Positions 33,259 through 41,562 of a stretch of 64,000 bases of DNA are shown here, piece after piece. The DNA is from Chryseobacterium viscerum (GTDB taxonomy: Bacteria; Bacteroidota; Bacteroidia; Flavobacteriales; Weeksellaceae), in assembly GCF_002899945.2 (NCBI RefSeq), contig NZ_PPEG02000007.1:1-64000 (forward strand), given 5' to 3'. The notes below the pieces were generated by a model, which was not told where the DNA came from, did no database searches, and worked only from the letters and a program-made list of their open reading frames with translations. A program made the translations under genes and the position numbers. How positions within the stretch are numbered: position 1 is the stretch's first letter; every line of letters starts with the position of its first letter.

Positions 33259-34848
33259 ATGATTTTACTGCAAAATATGTCCTTTGGGTTTCCGGGAGGA
33301 AATCTTCTATTGAATCATATCAATTTAACAATACAATCTCACACCAAATCGGCTTTGGTGGGAAGCAACGGCATGGGAAAATCTACCTTGCTGAAAATTA
33401 TTGCGAACGAAATACAGCCTCTAAGCGGAGATATGAACGTTAGTGGTGATATTTTTTATGTTCCTCAAATGTTTGGAAACTGTAATCATCTTACCGTTGC
33501 CGAATGCCTGAAAATAGATCAAAAGTTGTACGCGCTCCAAAAAATTACCAACGGAGAGGTAGATGAAATTTATTTTGAAACTCTCAATGACGATTGGGAC
33601 ATTGAAGAACGATGTCAGCACGCATTGGAGCATTGGGGGCTTGGCAATATTGAATTAACCCAGAAACTGGAAGGCTTGAGTGGCGGCCAGAAGACCAAGG
33701 TTTTTCTAGCGGGAATTCAGATCTGCCAGCCAGATATCATCATATTGGATGAACCGACCAATCATCTGGATCTTGAAGGAAGAAAGTTATTATACAATAT
33801 TATTGATAAAACAGATTCAATTGTTGTTATTGTAAGCCATGACAGAACTTTGCTCAATCTTGTTGATACCATATTTGAGTTAAGCAATCAGGGAATTGCA
33901 ACTTATGGGGGAAACTATGATTTCTATGCAGAACAAAAAGAAGTAGAGGTGGAAGCTTTAAACAATGATATCCACGCGAAAGAGCGGGCACTGAAAAAAG
34001 CAAAAGAGAAAGAACGAGAGACTTTGGAACGCAAGCAGAAACTGGATGCAAAAGGAAAGCAAAAGCAAGAAAAATCCGGAGTAGCGAGAATTATGATGAA
34101 TACTCTTCGGAACAATGCTGAAAAAAATACATCAAAATTGAAAAGCGTTCATGCAGAAAGAATCAGTGGAATCTCCGGAGATTTGAGAGATCTGCGCTCC
34201 ACGGTAAAGAATTCTGACCAGATGAAAGTGAATTTTAATGATTCCAGTCTGCATTCAGGAAAGATTCTGATTGCGGCTGAGCATATTAATTTCAGTTATG
34301 GAAAAGAAGGGCTTTGGAAAGAAAACCTCGATCTTGAGATCCGAAGCGGAGACAGAATCTTGATCAAAGGTTCAAACGGTTCAGGAAAGACCACTCTGAT
34401 AAAGCTTCTGCTGGGAAATGCTGAGCCTTCCGAAGGAAAAATAACCAGATCAGCATTCAACAGTATATATATCGATCAGGAATATTCTCTGATTGATAAT
34501 GACTCAACCCTCTATGATTTTGCCCAGACTTTTAATGATAGTGGATGGCAGGAGTCTGAAGTGAAAACATTATTGTCCAGATTTTTGTTTGGGAAAGATA
34601 CCTGGGACAAGAAATGTGGTGCACTGAGTGGCGGAGAACGTTTGCGGTTACTTCTCTGTGGGCTTTCAATCAGCAATAAAGCTCCCGATATGATTATTCT
34701 CGATGAACCAACCAATAATTTAGATCTTCAAAACGTAGAAATTCTCACCAATTCCATCAAAGATTATCATGGAACTTTATTGGTGATTTCCCACGATGAA
34801 GTTTTTCTGGAAGAGATTGGAGTTGATAAGAAATTGATACTTGATTGA
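33259..34848 (+). CDS. ABC-F family ATPase (possible ribosome-protection protein)
   Basis: The 529-residue protein has two ABC domains and no membrane segments: Walker A GSNGMGKST (35-43) and GSNGSGKTT (about 374-382), signatures LSGGQKTKV and LSGGERLRL, and Walker B motifs ending DEPTNHLD and DEPTNNLD. The basic linker between them (about 225-305, rich in Lys/Glu/Arg with GVARIMMNTLRNNAEK) is the interdomain arm that reaches the peptidyl-transferase region in ABC-F proteins. Housekeeping ABC-F factors and antibiotic-protection ABC-F proteins share this plan. The inducible-looking leader favours the resistance type, but the subclass cannot be assigned by eye. Confidence 0.9.
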   Translation: MILLQNMSFGFPGGNLLLNHINLTIQSHTKSALVGSNGMGKSTLLKIIANEIQPLSGDMNVSGDIFYVPQMFGNCNHLTVAECLKIDQKLYALQKITNGEVDEIYFETLNDDWDIEERCQHALEHWGLGNIELTQKLEGLSGGQKTKVFLAGIQICQPDIIILDEPTNHLDLEGRKLLYNIIDKTDSIVVIVSHDRTLLNLVDTIFELSNQGIATYGGNYDFYAEQKEVEVEALNNDIHAKERALKKAKEKERETLERKQKLDAKGKQKQEKSGVARIMMNTLRNNAEKNTSKLKSVHAERISGISGDLRDLRSTVKNSDQMKVNFNDSSLHSGKILIAAEHINFSYGKEGLWKENLDLEIRSGDRILIKGSNGSGKTTLIKLLLGNAEPSEGKITRSAFNSIYIDQEYSLIDNDSTLYDFAQTFNDSGWQESEVKTLLSRFLFGKDTWDKKCGALSGGERLRLLLCGLSISNKAPDMIILDEPTNNLDLQNVEILTNSIKDYHGTLLVISHDEVFLEEIGVDKKLILD

Positions 34849-34952
34849 TTATTACATTTCCCGCAGATGATTGTGTGTAATATACTTAAATAGGTTCTCT
34901 TGTCTTGTTCTTTTCGCGGATTGATTGTATTAATGGGCAATATATTCAATAG

Positions 34953-35013
34953 GGGCGGGCTTTAGCCCGTCTTCAATATCAAAACAATTCCATTGGCTTT
35001 AGCCAAAACTTAT
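34953..35013. repeat. Intergenic palindrome pair GGGCTTTAGCCC / TTGGCTTTAGCCAA, copy 2
   Basis: CGGGCTTTAGCCCG and TTGGCTTTAGCCAA lie about 35 bp apart, followed by AACTTAT, as at 11841-11897. It follows the ABC-F gene. Confidence 0.6.
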
Positions 35014-35017
35014 CATA

Positions 35018-35046
35018 AAAAAACCTGGAAATTGATTTCCAGGTTT
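35018..35046. terminator. Bidirectional terminator after the ABC-F gene and the HEAT-repeat gene
   Basis: A perfect 12-bp stem AAACCTGGAAAT/ATTTCCAGGTTT with a TG loop and an A-run on the left side. Confidence 0.75.
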
Positions 35047-35068
35047 CTATTTTCTATGAATTAAAATA

Positions 35069-35587
35069 TTATTTCTTCGTTTTCTTAATCGCATCAAGGT
35101 ATATCTTCTTGATACTGTTTTTCTCTTCTTTCTGGCTAATGTCTTCAAGAAGAGAAAGTAGAGTTGTATTATGCTTTGTTTTCAATTTCAAAATTTCACC
35201 CAATGCAAATGCAGCACTCCAGCGTACCACAGTTCCTTCATGTTTTGTATTGTCCAATAGGCTGGTAATGGCCTGATCCAGATTTTCAGCGAACAAATGA
35301 GCGGTATTGCCTATCACTTTGGCACTTTCCCATTTTATTCTGGGTGCTTTTTCAGTAAGGGTTTTAGTGACAAAAGAAAATACGGCTTCATCCGCAAGAT
35401 TGGGATTTTGTTTGGTAGCATATTCCAATGCTTCTATGCAGGCTGCTTTTACAGGATCTTTTGATTTTTCGGAAAAAGCGATAAGCTCATCCGTCGGTAG
35501 AGAAGTATCAATAATCCATTTGCTGATGATGTCAACCTTCTCTTTTGATTTTACAGTCTTGTCTTTGATAAGCTCTTCTAAGGTCAT
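35069..35587 (-). CDS. HEAT-repeat protein
   Basis: The 172-residue all-helical protein is composed of about four HEAT-like repeats (DPVKAACIEALEYA, APRIKWESAKVIGNTA, GTVVRWSAAFALGEIL). Such small scaffolds bind proteins or nucleic acids; DNA-glycosylase-like AlkD members share the pattern but are larger. No signal peptide is present. The partner is unknown. Confidence 0.78.
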   Translation of the reverse strand: MTLEELIKDKTVKSKEKVDIISKWIIDTSLPTDELIAFSEKSKDPVKAACIEALEYATKQNPNLADEAVFSFVTKTLTEKAPRIKWESAKVIGNTAHLFAENLDQAITSLLDNTKHEGTVVRWSAAFALGEILKLKTKHNTTLLSLLEDISQKEEKNSIKKIYLDAIKKTKK

Positions 35588-35699
35588 GGTGATTGTTTTT
35601 TGTTTTTTTTCAGTGTTCTAAAATAACAATTCCTTTTGAAAACACTAGCCGTTGCGGGTAAAAGCAGAAAGCTTTCGAACATGGTTCATGAAGCAATCC

Positions 35700-36257
35700 C
35701 TATTTCACCTGTAAATTTCCCTGTTTTATTGTATCAAGGATAATATCCATTTTTTGATGGAGTTCATAATCGCCTGAGATTTCAACCAAAGGGGTGTTTA
35801 TAGAAGACAGCCATTCAAGATGAGCCTTTAAAGTTCTGTTGGCAATGCCGGTATTGTGGTCATAATCGTTAGCCCAATCCATAAACTCCTGGAATTTTTT
35901 GGATCTTTCCGGATCATTGATGATTTCATCTCCATATCTTTCCAATTCTCTGTTTTTCAATCTTTCCATTCTTATTTTTGGAGTAAGGTAGAGGAATATA
36001 ATCAGATCGAATGCAGGAAATACATTTTTACCCCAATGAATGATTGAACCGCCGAAAATCCAGTTTTCAGCAGTATGAAGCGTATCCGAAACAATGGCAT
36101 TCCTTATTTCTGGATGTTGTCTTTCTGTAAAAGGAATTTGGGTTTTAAGTCAGAAAAAATCATCACTGTCAAAATATTCAAGATTGAGTTCCTCAGACAA
36201 AGCTTTTCCTAAAGTGGTCACCCCGGAACCGGAAGCTCCGAAAATATGTATTTTCAT
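35700..36257 (-). pseudogene. Small P-loop kinase gene broken by an in-frame TGA
   Basis: One frame runs from ATG 36257 to the stop at 35700 (185 codons), interrupted only by TGA at 36152-36150 (codon 36). The N-terminal part MKIHIFGASGSGVTTLGKAL has a Walker A motif. After the stop come LKTQIPFTERQHPEIRNAI, WIFGGSIIHWG and FDLIIFLYLTPKIRMERL, the layout of small shikimate/adenylate-kinase-like NTPases. The stop falls in DSDDFF-stop-LKT where relatives carry Trp (DDFFW), so TGG to TGA is the likely change. The downstream ATG (35969) would give only the C-terminal half without a P-loop. No frameshift is needed. It is either a recent pseudogene or a base-call error. Confidence 0.8.
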
Positions 36258-36310
36258 GGTTTTTAAGTGTATTAAATCAGCGAAATCTGCAAAATTTGCG
36301 AGAGATTCTT

Positions 36311-37234
36311 CTATTTTGAAATCCAGTCATAAATTTCCTTCAACACTTTTCCCCGTATTTCCTCATTCAGAATCTCATGACGCATCTCCGGATAGATCTT
36401 TACCTCTACATTTTGAAAGCCGTCAGCTTTTAAATTATCCACTGTATGCATTACTCCTTTTCCAAAATCACCGATCGGATCATTCTGCCCGCTTACAAAA
36501 AGGAAGGGGAAAGATTGGGAAATAGAAGAAGCCCACTTTCTTGCCGTAGCCCTTTTATAAATGGTAAATAAAGTGTAAAAAGCATTGTGGGTAAACGGAA
36601 TTCCACACCATTCATCCTGCTCAAAAGCTTTTCTGTTTTTAGGATTTACACTGAGCCAGCTGGTATCACTGAAATCTTTATCTTTTTTAAAATGTTTGTT
36701 ATTGACGCTTGTAAAAACTGAATTCAAGAAAGTACGATGACGAGGCGCAATGGCATTGGTTAATGATAAATACGCTCTTAACAAATCTATTCCCGGTAAA
36801 GGGCCGCCGGTTCCTGTAATGATGGCTCCTGTAAACTTACTGCTTGCCTTTTGAAGAAGACAACGGGTAATAAAAGATCCCATAGAATGTCCCAAAATAA
36901 AATGGGGAACTTCCGGATACTGCTCTGCAAGATGATCAGCCATCATTTCTGCATCTGCGACAAGTCTTTCGTCCGGTTTTTCAAGCTGGAAGAAACCAAT
37001 ATCCTTTTTCTCTTTCACAGATTTTCCATGTCCCAAGTGATCATACGTCAATACAGCAATCCCATGAGCTGCAAAATATTCTGCAATTTCTGCATATCTT
37101 CCGCTGTGCTCCTGCATGCCGTGAACCATTAACAAGGTAGCTTTTGCCGTTTCGGGCGAAAACAGAGTGTAATAAAGTTGTGATTCTCTGTTTACTTTTG
37201 ATGGTAGATATGTTGATGTTTGGGATATTGGCAT
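36311..37234 (-). CDS. Alpha/beta hydrolase (monoacylglycerol lipase-like)
   Basis: The 307-residue hydrolase has the oxyanion-hole motif MVHGMQEHSGRY (36-47), LTYDHLGHGKS, nucleophile S117 in GHSMGS, an aspartate in SGQNDPIGDFGKG and the final histidine in YPEMRHEILNE. This is the lysophospholipase/monoglyceride lipase family (Hydrolase_4), cytoplasmic with no signal peptide. It releases fatty acids from monoacylglycerol-type esters; the exact substrate is not fixed. The small secreted-protein gene is 20 bp upstream. Confidence 0.9.
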   Translation of the reverse strand: MPISQTSTYLPSKVNRESQLYYTLFSPETAKATLLMVHGMQEHSGRYAEIAEYFAAHGIAVLTYDHLGHGKSVKEKKDIGFFQLEKPDERLVADAEMMADHLAEQYPEVPHFILGHSMGSFITRCLLQKASSKFTGAIITGTGGPLPGIDLLRAYLSLTNAIAPRHRTFLNSVFTSVNNKHFKKDKDFSDTSWLSVNPKNRKAFEQDEWCGIPFTHNAFYTLFTIYKRATARKWASSISQSFPFLFVSGQNDPIGDFGKGVMHTVDNLKADGFQNVEVKIYPEMRHEILNEEIRGKVLKEIYDWISK

Positions 37235-37254
37235 GATAAATTGGTTTTTTTGTA

Positions 37255-37839
37255 TTATTTTATCTCAATGTCAGGAAGTTTGAAATTTCCAACAATTTCA
37301 ATTAATTGAGAAGAGTTGGCTTTTAAATTATTAAAGAAATCATCCATATTTTTCTCGTATCCTCTTTCACTTACTGCAAAAAGAAGAACTCCTTTATTTT
37401 TGCTATTATTAATAAGTTTATAACGGTAAATATTCCTTTCAGCAATCAGTATTTCCTTGCCGTCCTTTGAGTTTTCACTAATAAGAAAATCCAAAATATA
37501 TTCTCCATTATTTTCAAGAACCTGATAATTAACAACAGGGTTAGTTTTTTTTGCTTCCTGAAGTTCTCCTATTTTTTGATCAATAATATCTTTAAGAGTG
37601 AAATTACCTTTTACAAACTCAATTAAAACCATACTGCTGTATTGGTTGATGTTTTCTTTTGGACTTAAATATTCCTGCTTGAAATAGTTTTCATTGGGAT
37701 GAGAGCTCCAGGCTAAATTATATTCCTTTTGATTCAAATTAATAGGTCCGGGTACATTTAGATAATCATTTACTTTATTTTGTGCTTTTATATAAAACAG
37801 AGGAACCATTAAAAGTAGAATCAGAATTTTAAATTTCAT
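37255..37839 (-). CDS. Secreted protein of unknown function
   Basis: The 194-residue protein has a signal peptide (KILILLLMVPLFYIKAQ). The mature part contains LAWSSHPNENYFKQEYLSP, SMVLIEFVKGNFTLKDIIDQK and a final NLKANSSQLIEIVGNF, an alpha/beta domain I cannot name. It is upstream of and probably cotranscribed with the alpha/beta hydrolase gene. No function is proposed. Confidence 0.65.
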   Translation of the reverse strand: MKFKILILLLMVPLFYIKAQNKVNDYLNVPGPINLNQKEYNLAWSSHPNENYFKQEYLSPKENINQYSSMVLIEFVKGNFTLKDIIDQKIGELQEAKKTNPVVNYQVLENNGEYILDFLISENSKDGKEILIAERNIYRYKLINNSKNKGVLLFAVSERGYEKNMDDFFNNLKANSSQLIEIVGNFKLPDIEIK

Positions 37840-37963
37840 TTCGAATAATTTTTAGAGTAAATATAATCCATTTTATATAGGTGTGAAAGTAAAAACATCA
37901 GGAATAAAGTCATATTCAACCTCATGATTTTCACCCCAACCCAAAAATAAAATCCTCCTCAAA

Positions 37964-37995
37964 TTTGCCCACCCAATTTTTTAAAAGTAATTTTG
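37964..37995 (+). promoter_or_regulatory. Promoter of purA
   Basis: TTTG (37964-37967), 20 nt, TAATTTTG (37988-37995): an exact match to both Bacteroidota promoter boxes, 26 bp before the ATG. Confidence 0.75.
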
Positions 37996-38021
37996 CACGA
38001 ATCTAAAAACAAAAGTAAAAT

Positions 38022-39308
38022 ATGTCAACTTATGTAGTTGTAGGTCTTCAGTACGGAGATGAAGGCAAAGGAAAAATCACGGATGTTTTATCGGCTAAAT
38101 CGGACTATGTAGTACGTTTCCAGGGTGGAGACAACGCTGGTCACACGGTTTATGTGGGTGAAGAAAAATTCGTTTTGCACCTTCTTCCTTCAGGAGTTCT
38201 TCAATGCAAAGGGAAATGTATCATTGCGAACGGAGTAGTGGTAAACCCTAAGTCTTTTATTAGAGAAGTTGGTCAGATCGAGAGCAAAGGCTTGAGAACA
38301 GATCATATCTTTATCAGCAGAAGAGCGCATGTTATCATGCCTTACCACATCCTTTTGGATACTTACCGTGAAGAGGAGCACGGAGGCACTCAGATCGGAA
38401 CTACCAAAAAAGGAATCGGACCTTGTTATGAAGATAAAATCGCAAGAGTTGGAATCAGAATGGTAGACCTTTTAAATCCTGAGATTTTAAGAGACAAAAT
38501 CGAGAAAAACTTAAAAGTTAAGAATTCTCTTTTTGAAAAATATTACGGAAAGCCAACATTAGACGTTGAAGAAATCTACAACGAATATTTAGAAATCGGA
38601 AAACAGCTTCAGGACAGAATCGTTGATACTGAATTAGAGTTGAACGAAGCGATCAGAGATGGTAAAAACGTTTTATTCGAAGGAGCACAAGCTTTAATGC
38701 TTGATATTGACTTTGGAACTTATCCGTACGTAACTTCATCTTCTCCATCTACAGGAGGAGTTTGTTCAGGAGCTGGTGTTCCACCAACTTCACTTCAGAA
38801 CTTAATCGGAGTGGCGAAAGCATATTGTACAAGAGTAGGAAACGGACCTTTCCCATCTGAATTAGATAACGAACTGGGTGAGAAAATCAGACAGATCGGT
38901 GGTGAATTCGGAGCGACTACAGGAAGACCAAGAAGAACAGGTTGGTTAGACCTTGTTTCTTTAAAGCATGCTTGTATGATCAACGGGATCAACAACCTTG
39001 TAATCACTAAGCTTGACGTTCTTACAGGAATTGAAAACCTTAAAATCGTTACTCATTACAAAACTGAAGATGGAAAAATTATTGATTATTTCACTTCATC
39101 TACAGAAAAACTATACAACTACGAGTCTATCTACCAGGAGTTACCAGGTTGGAACGAAGATATTACAAAAGCAAGAAGCTATGATGAACTTCCTGACAAT
39201 GCTCAGAAATACATCGAGTTTATTGAGAAATACTTAGGAATCAATGTATACTTAGTTTCTGTAGGTCCTGAAAGAAGTCAGAACATCATCAGAAAAGAAT
39301 TATTCTAA
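38022..39308 (+). CDS. purA: Adenylosuccinate synthetase
   Basis: The 428-residue enzyme has GLQYGDEGKGKI near the N-terminus, GDNAGHT, GIGPCYEDK and the C-terminal TGRPRRTGWLD (IMP/GTP contacts). It joins IMP and aspartate with GTP, the first step from IMP to AMP. It is monocistronic with its own promoter and terminator. Codons are strongly of the highly expressed type. Confidence 0.97.
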   Translation: MSTYVVVGLQYGDEGKGKITDVLSAKSDYVVRFQGGDNAGHTVYVGEEKFVLHLLPSGVLQCKGKCIIANGVVVNPKSFIREVGQIESKGLRTDHIFISRRAHVIMPYHILLDTYREEEHGGTQIGTTKKGIGPCYEDKIARVGIRMVDLLNPEILRDKIEKNLKVKNSLFEKYYGKPTLDVEEIYNEYLEIGKQLQDRIVDTELELNEAIRDGKNVLFEGAQALMLDIDFGTYPYVTSSSPSTGGVCSGAGVPPTSLQNLIGVAKAYCTRVGNGPFPSELDNELGEKIRQIGGEFGATTGRPRRTGWLDLVSLKHACMINGINNLVITKLDVLTGIENLKIVTHYKTEDGKIIDYFTSSTEKLYNYESIYQELPGWNEDITKARSYDELPDNAQKYIEFIEKYLGINVYLVSVGPERSQNIIRKELF

Positions 39309-39330
39309 TATTCTTAGATTATAAATAATA

Positions 39331-39362
39331 GAGAGATCATCATTTGATGGTCTCTTTTTTTG
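39331..39362 (+). terminator. Terminator of purA
   Basis: AGAGATCATCA/TGATGGTCTCT stem (one wobble pair) followed by seven T. Confidence 0.85.
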
Positions 39363-39712
39363 TTTAAAAATTAATGAGACTTGATAAAATAACTTTTAGT
39401 TTCTTTTATCTGGTTTATCAATCCTTGTCAAGGTTTTAAACCTTGACAAGGATTACATTTAAGTATATCTACTAAGCTCCTGTTCTGCTATTTGTATATT
39501 TATTCTTATTTATTTTCATGAAAAATACTACCGTTTTCTTGTGTAGATTTTCTATTTGAAAATGTTAAAATTTAAACATTATCATAAAATTTTCTAATAT
39601 TATGTTGTTTTGATAAAATTCTGGCAGATGTTTTGATATTACAACATTGCTTATCGATAAGAACTAATCAAACTAATAATCAAAATTTTTAACAGTTTAA
39701 ATAGTAGTAGTG
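39363..39712. other. 350-bp gap before the TonB gene
   Basis: No gene is seen. It contains the 35-bp palindrome (39420-39454); the remainder is AT-rich and probably holds the TonB promoter, which I could not pin down. Confidence 0.5.
39420..39454. repeat. Perfect 35-bp palindrome
   Basis: Two 17-nt arms around a single central T: AATCCTTGTCAAGGTTT and AAACCTTGACAAGGATT. It is too far from the purA stop to be that gene's terminator, and a terminator is already present at 39331. It is probably a dispersed REP-like unit or a protein-binding site. Confidence 0.7.
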
Positions 39713-40555
39713 ATGAAACAACATAATCAAAACCAGGAATTTCGTTTTAACGAGGTTCTCTTTGAGCACCGCAATAAAGAATATGGTGCCTATGCGTTAA
39801 GAAACGAATCAGATAGAATATTAACCAAAGCCCTTTTTATAGGAGCAAGTTTAATGGCCGCAGTATCCATTACACCGTTTGTGATTTCTGCATTGAAACC
39901 TGTAGAAGCCCCTACAGGAACCATATATAATCTTCCGCATGTAATTGAGATTCAGGATGTAGAAAAGCCGAAAGACCAGCCAGTACAAATTGTAAAACCA
40001 ACGCCGCCAGCGCCTGCTGTAAAAGCATATGATGACAGATTACCAGAGCCTAAGGCAATTGTCACCAATGAAAAGCAAGTTGAGGATAAAACGAATGCAG
40101 TAGCAAGCACACAAACATCGGAAGGTAAAGAAATAACAAATACGACCTATATTCCGATTGTTCCACGTGTTATTGGAGGTGATGGTCCATCTACTGTAAA
40201 GGTTGATCCGGTCGTTGAAAAAACAGATCCTACAATCATTGATAAAGACCCTAGTGTTGAAGCTAGTTTTTCAGGAGGAATAGACTCCTTCAGAAATAAA
40301 GTAATGAACAACTTCGATGGTTCAGGATTTGAATCAGAAGAGGTTGTAAAAACGACAGTTACCTTTATTGTAGAAATGGACGGAACAATTTCAGGGGTAA
40401 AAGCTAATGGAACCAACGCCGACTTTAACAGTGAGGCCATGAGAACAATCAAAAACATCTCAAGCAAAGGAAAATGGATTCCTGCCAAAAACAAAAAAGG
40501 AGAATTCGTAAGAAGTTATTTCAAATTTCCAATCTCAATGAAGTTTGATAATTAA
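39713..40555 (+). CDS. TonB energy-transducer protein
   Basis: The 280-residue protein starts at ATG 39713, one codon after a GTG. A cytoplasmic N-terminus with FNEVLFEHRNKEYGAYALR, typical of Bacteroidota TonB proteins, is followed by one membrane segment (about 35-55), a Pro/Lys-rich linker (70-110) and a C-terminal TonB domain (about 190-280; TVTFIVEMDGTISGVKANG, FKFPISMKF). It couples the inner-membrane ion gradient to outer membrane receptors. No ExbB or ExbD genes adjoin. It precedes the parA gene with its own spacing. Confidence 0.9.
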   Translation: MKQHNQNQEFRFNEVLFEHRNKEYGAYALRNESDRILTKALFIGASLMAAVSITPFVISALKPVEAPTGTIYNLPHVIEIQDVEKPKDQPVQIVKPTPPAPAVKAYDDRLPEPKAIVTNEKQVEDKTNAVASTQTSEGKEITNTTYIPIVPRVIGGDGPSTVKVDPVVEKTDPTIIDKDPSVEASFSGGIDSFRNKVMNNFDGSGFESEEVVKTTVTFIVEMDGTISGVKANGTNADFNSEAMRTIKNISSKGKWIPAKNKKGEFVRSYFKFPISMKFDN

Positions 40556-40693
40556 TACGGAAAAACAAATTTAGAATAGTTATCCACAAAGAATTTTTTT
40601 TGTGGATAATTTTTTTTATCGTTAAATTGCTTATTAACAATATTTTAACTCAATTTTGATTTTCTCCACTCACCGAGAGCAAAGAAAAAAGTG

Positions 40694-40701
40694 TATTTTT
40701 G
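40694..40701 (+). promoter_or_regulatory. Probable -7 element of parA
   Basis: TATTTTTG, an exact TAnnTTTG match 18 bp before the ATG at 40720. It overlaps the in-frame TTG at 40699 and so rules out that start. Confidence 0.6.
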
Positions 40702-40719
40702 AAACTTAAAGTTCTAATA

Positions 40720-41493
40720 ATGGCAAAAATCATAGGTATTGCTAATCAAAAAGGAGGTGTTGGTAAAACAACCACCGCCGTAAATTTGGCAGCAGCATTA
40801 GGAGTATTGGAGAAAAAAATATTGATCATTGATGCTGATCCTCAGGCGAATGCTACATCCGGTCTGGGGGTGGAAGATGTTCAGTATTCTACATATAATC
40901 TACTGGAGCACAGTGCGGATACAAGAGTTTGTATCAAAAGAACTGCCACTCCAAACCTTGATATTATTCCGTCACACATCGATTTGGTGGCTGCGGAAAT
41001 TGAGTTGGTAGATAAGGAGGACCGTGAATATATGCTGAAAAAAGCACTGGCGAGCGTAAGAGACGATTATGACTATATCATCATCGACTGTGCGCCGAGT
41101 TTAGGTCTTATTACCGTAAATGCTCTTACTGCAGCAGATTCTGTAATCATTCCGATCCAGTGTGAATATTTTGCATTAGAAGGACTTGGGAAACTTTTGA
41201 ACACCGTGAAAAATGTTCAGAAGATCCACAATAAAGACCTGGGAATAGAAGGTCTTCTTTTAACGATGTATGATAGCCGTTTAAGACTGTCAAACCAGGT
41301 AGTGGAAGAAGTAAACCTGCATTTCCCGGAAATGGTTTTTGAAACCATTATCAGCAGAAACGTAAGGTTGAGTGAAGCACCAAGTTTTGGAGAAAGTATC
41401 CTGAATTATGATGCCGAAAGTAAAGGAGCTGTTCAGTATATTCAGTTAGCTGAAGAAGTTCTTTTGAGAAATGAAAACTTAATAAAGAACTAA
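40720..41493 (+). CDS. parA: Chromosome partition ATPase ParA/Soj
   Basis: The 257-residue ATPase starts at ATG 40720 (MAKIIGIANQKGGVGKTTT), with the deviant Walker A KGGVGKTT, Walker A' DADPQANAT and DYIIIDCAPSLG. ParA forms ATP-dependent DNA-bound gradients that pull ParB-parS complexes apart. The parB gene lies 69 bp downstream after an inverted-word spacer. The next genes (DUF5683, dapB, lepB, wbqC) follow on the same strand. Confidence 0.95.
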   Translation: MAKIIGIANQKGGVGKTTTAVNLAAALGVLEKKILIIDADPQANATSGLGVEDVQYSTYNLLEHSADTRVCIKRTATPNLDIIPSHIDLVAAEIELVDKEDREYMLKKALASVRDDYDYIIIDCAPSLGLITVNALTAADSVIIPIQCEYFALEGLGKLLNTVKNVQKIHNKDLGIEGLLLTMYDSRLRLSNQVVEEVNLHFPEMVFETIISRNVRLSEAPSFGESILNYDAESKGAVQYIQLAEEVLLRNENLIKN

Positions 41494-41496
41494 ATT

Positions 41497-41560
41497 AATA
41501 ATAAATGGCCAATAAGTGAATGCTAGTCATCGCTTATCAAACATCATTTATCAATTATAT
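41497..41560. repeat. Imperfect inverted-word spacer between parA and parB
   Basis: AATAAATGGCCAATAAGTGAATG against CATCATTTATCAATTATA: words of the type AATAAGTGA/TCATTTATC on the two sides form a sloppy hairpin. Confidence 0.45.
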
Positions 41561-41562
41561 CT

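Noticed and set aside
35700..35969. Separate 89-codon protein
   Set aside because: It is the C-terminal half of the stop-interrupted kinase gene in the same frame, with no P-loop or start context of its own.
40160..40176. Second parS-like sequence (GTTCCACGTGTTAT) in the TonB gene
   Set aside because: Only about 11 of 16 positions agree and it is inside a coding region.
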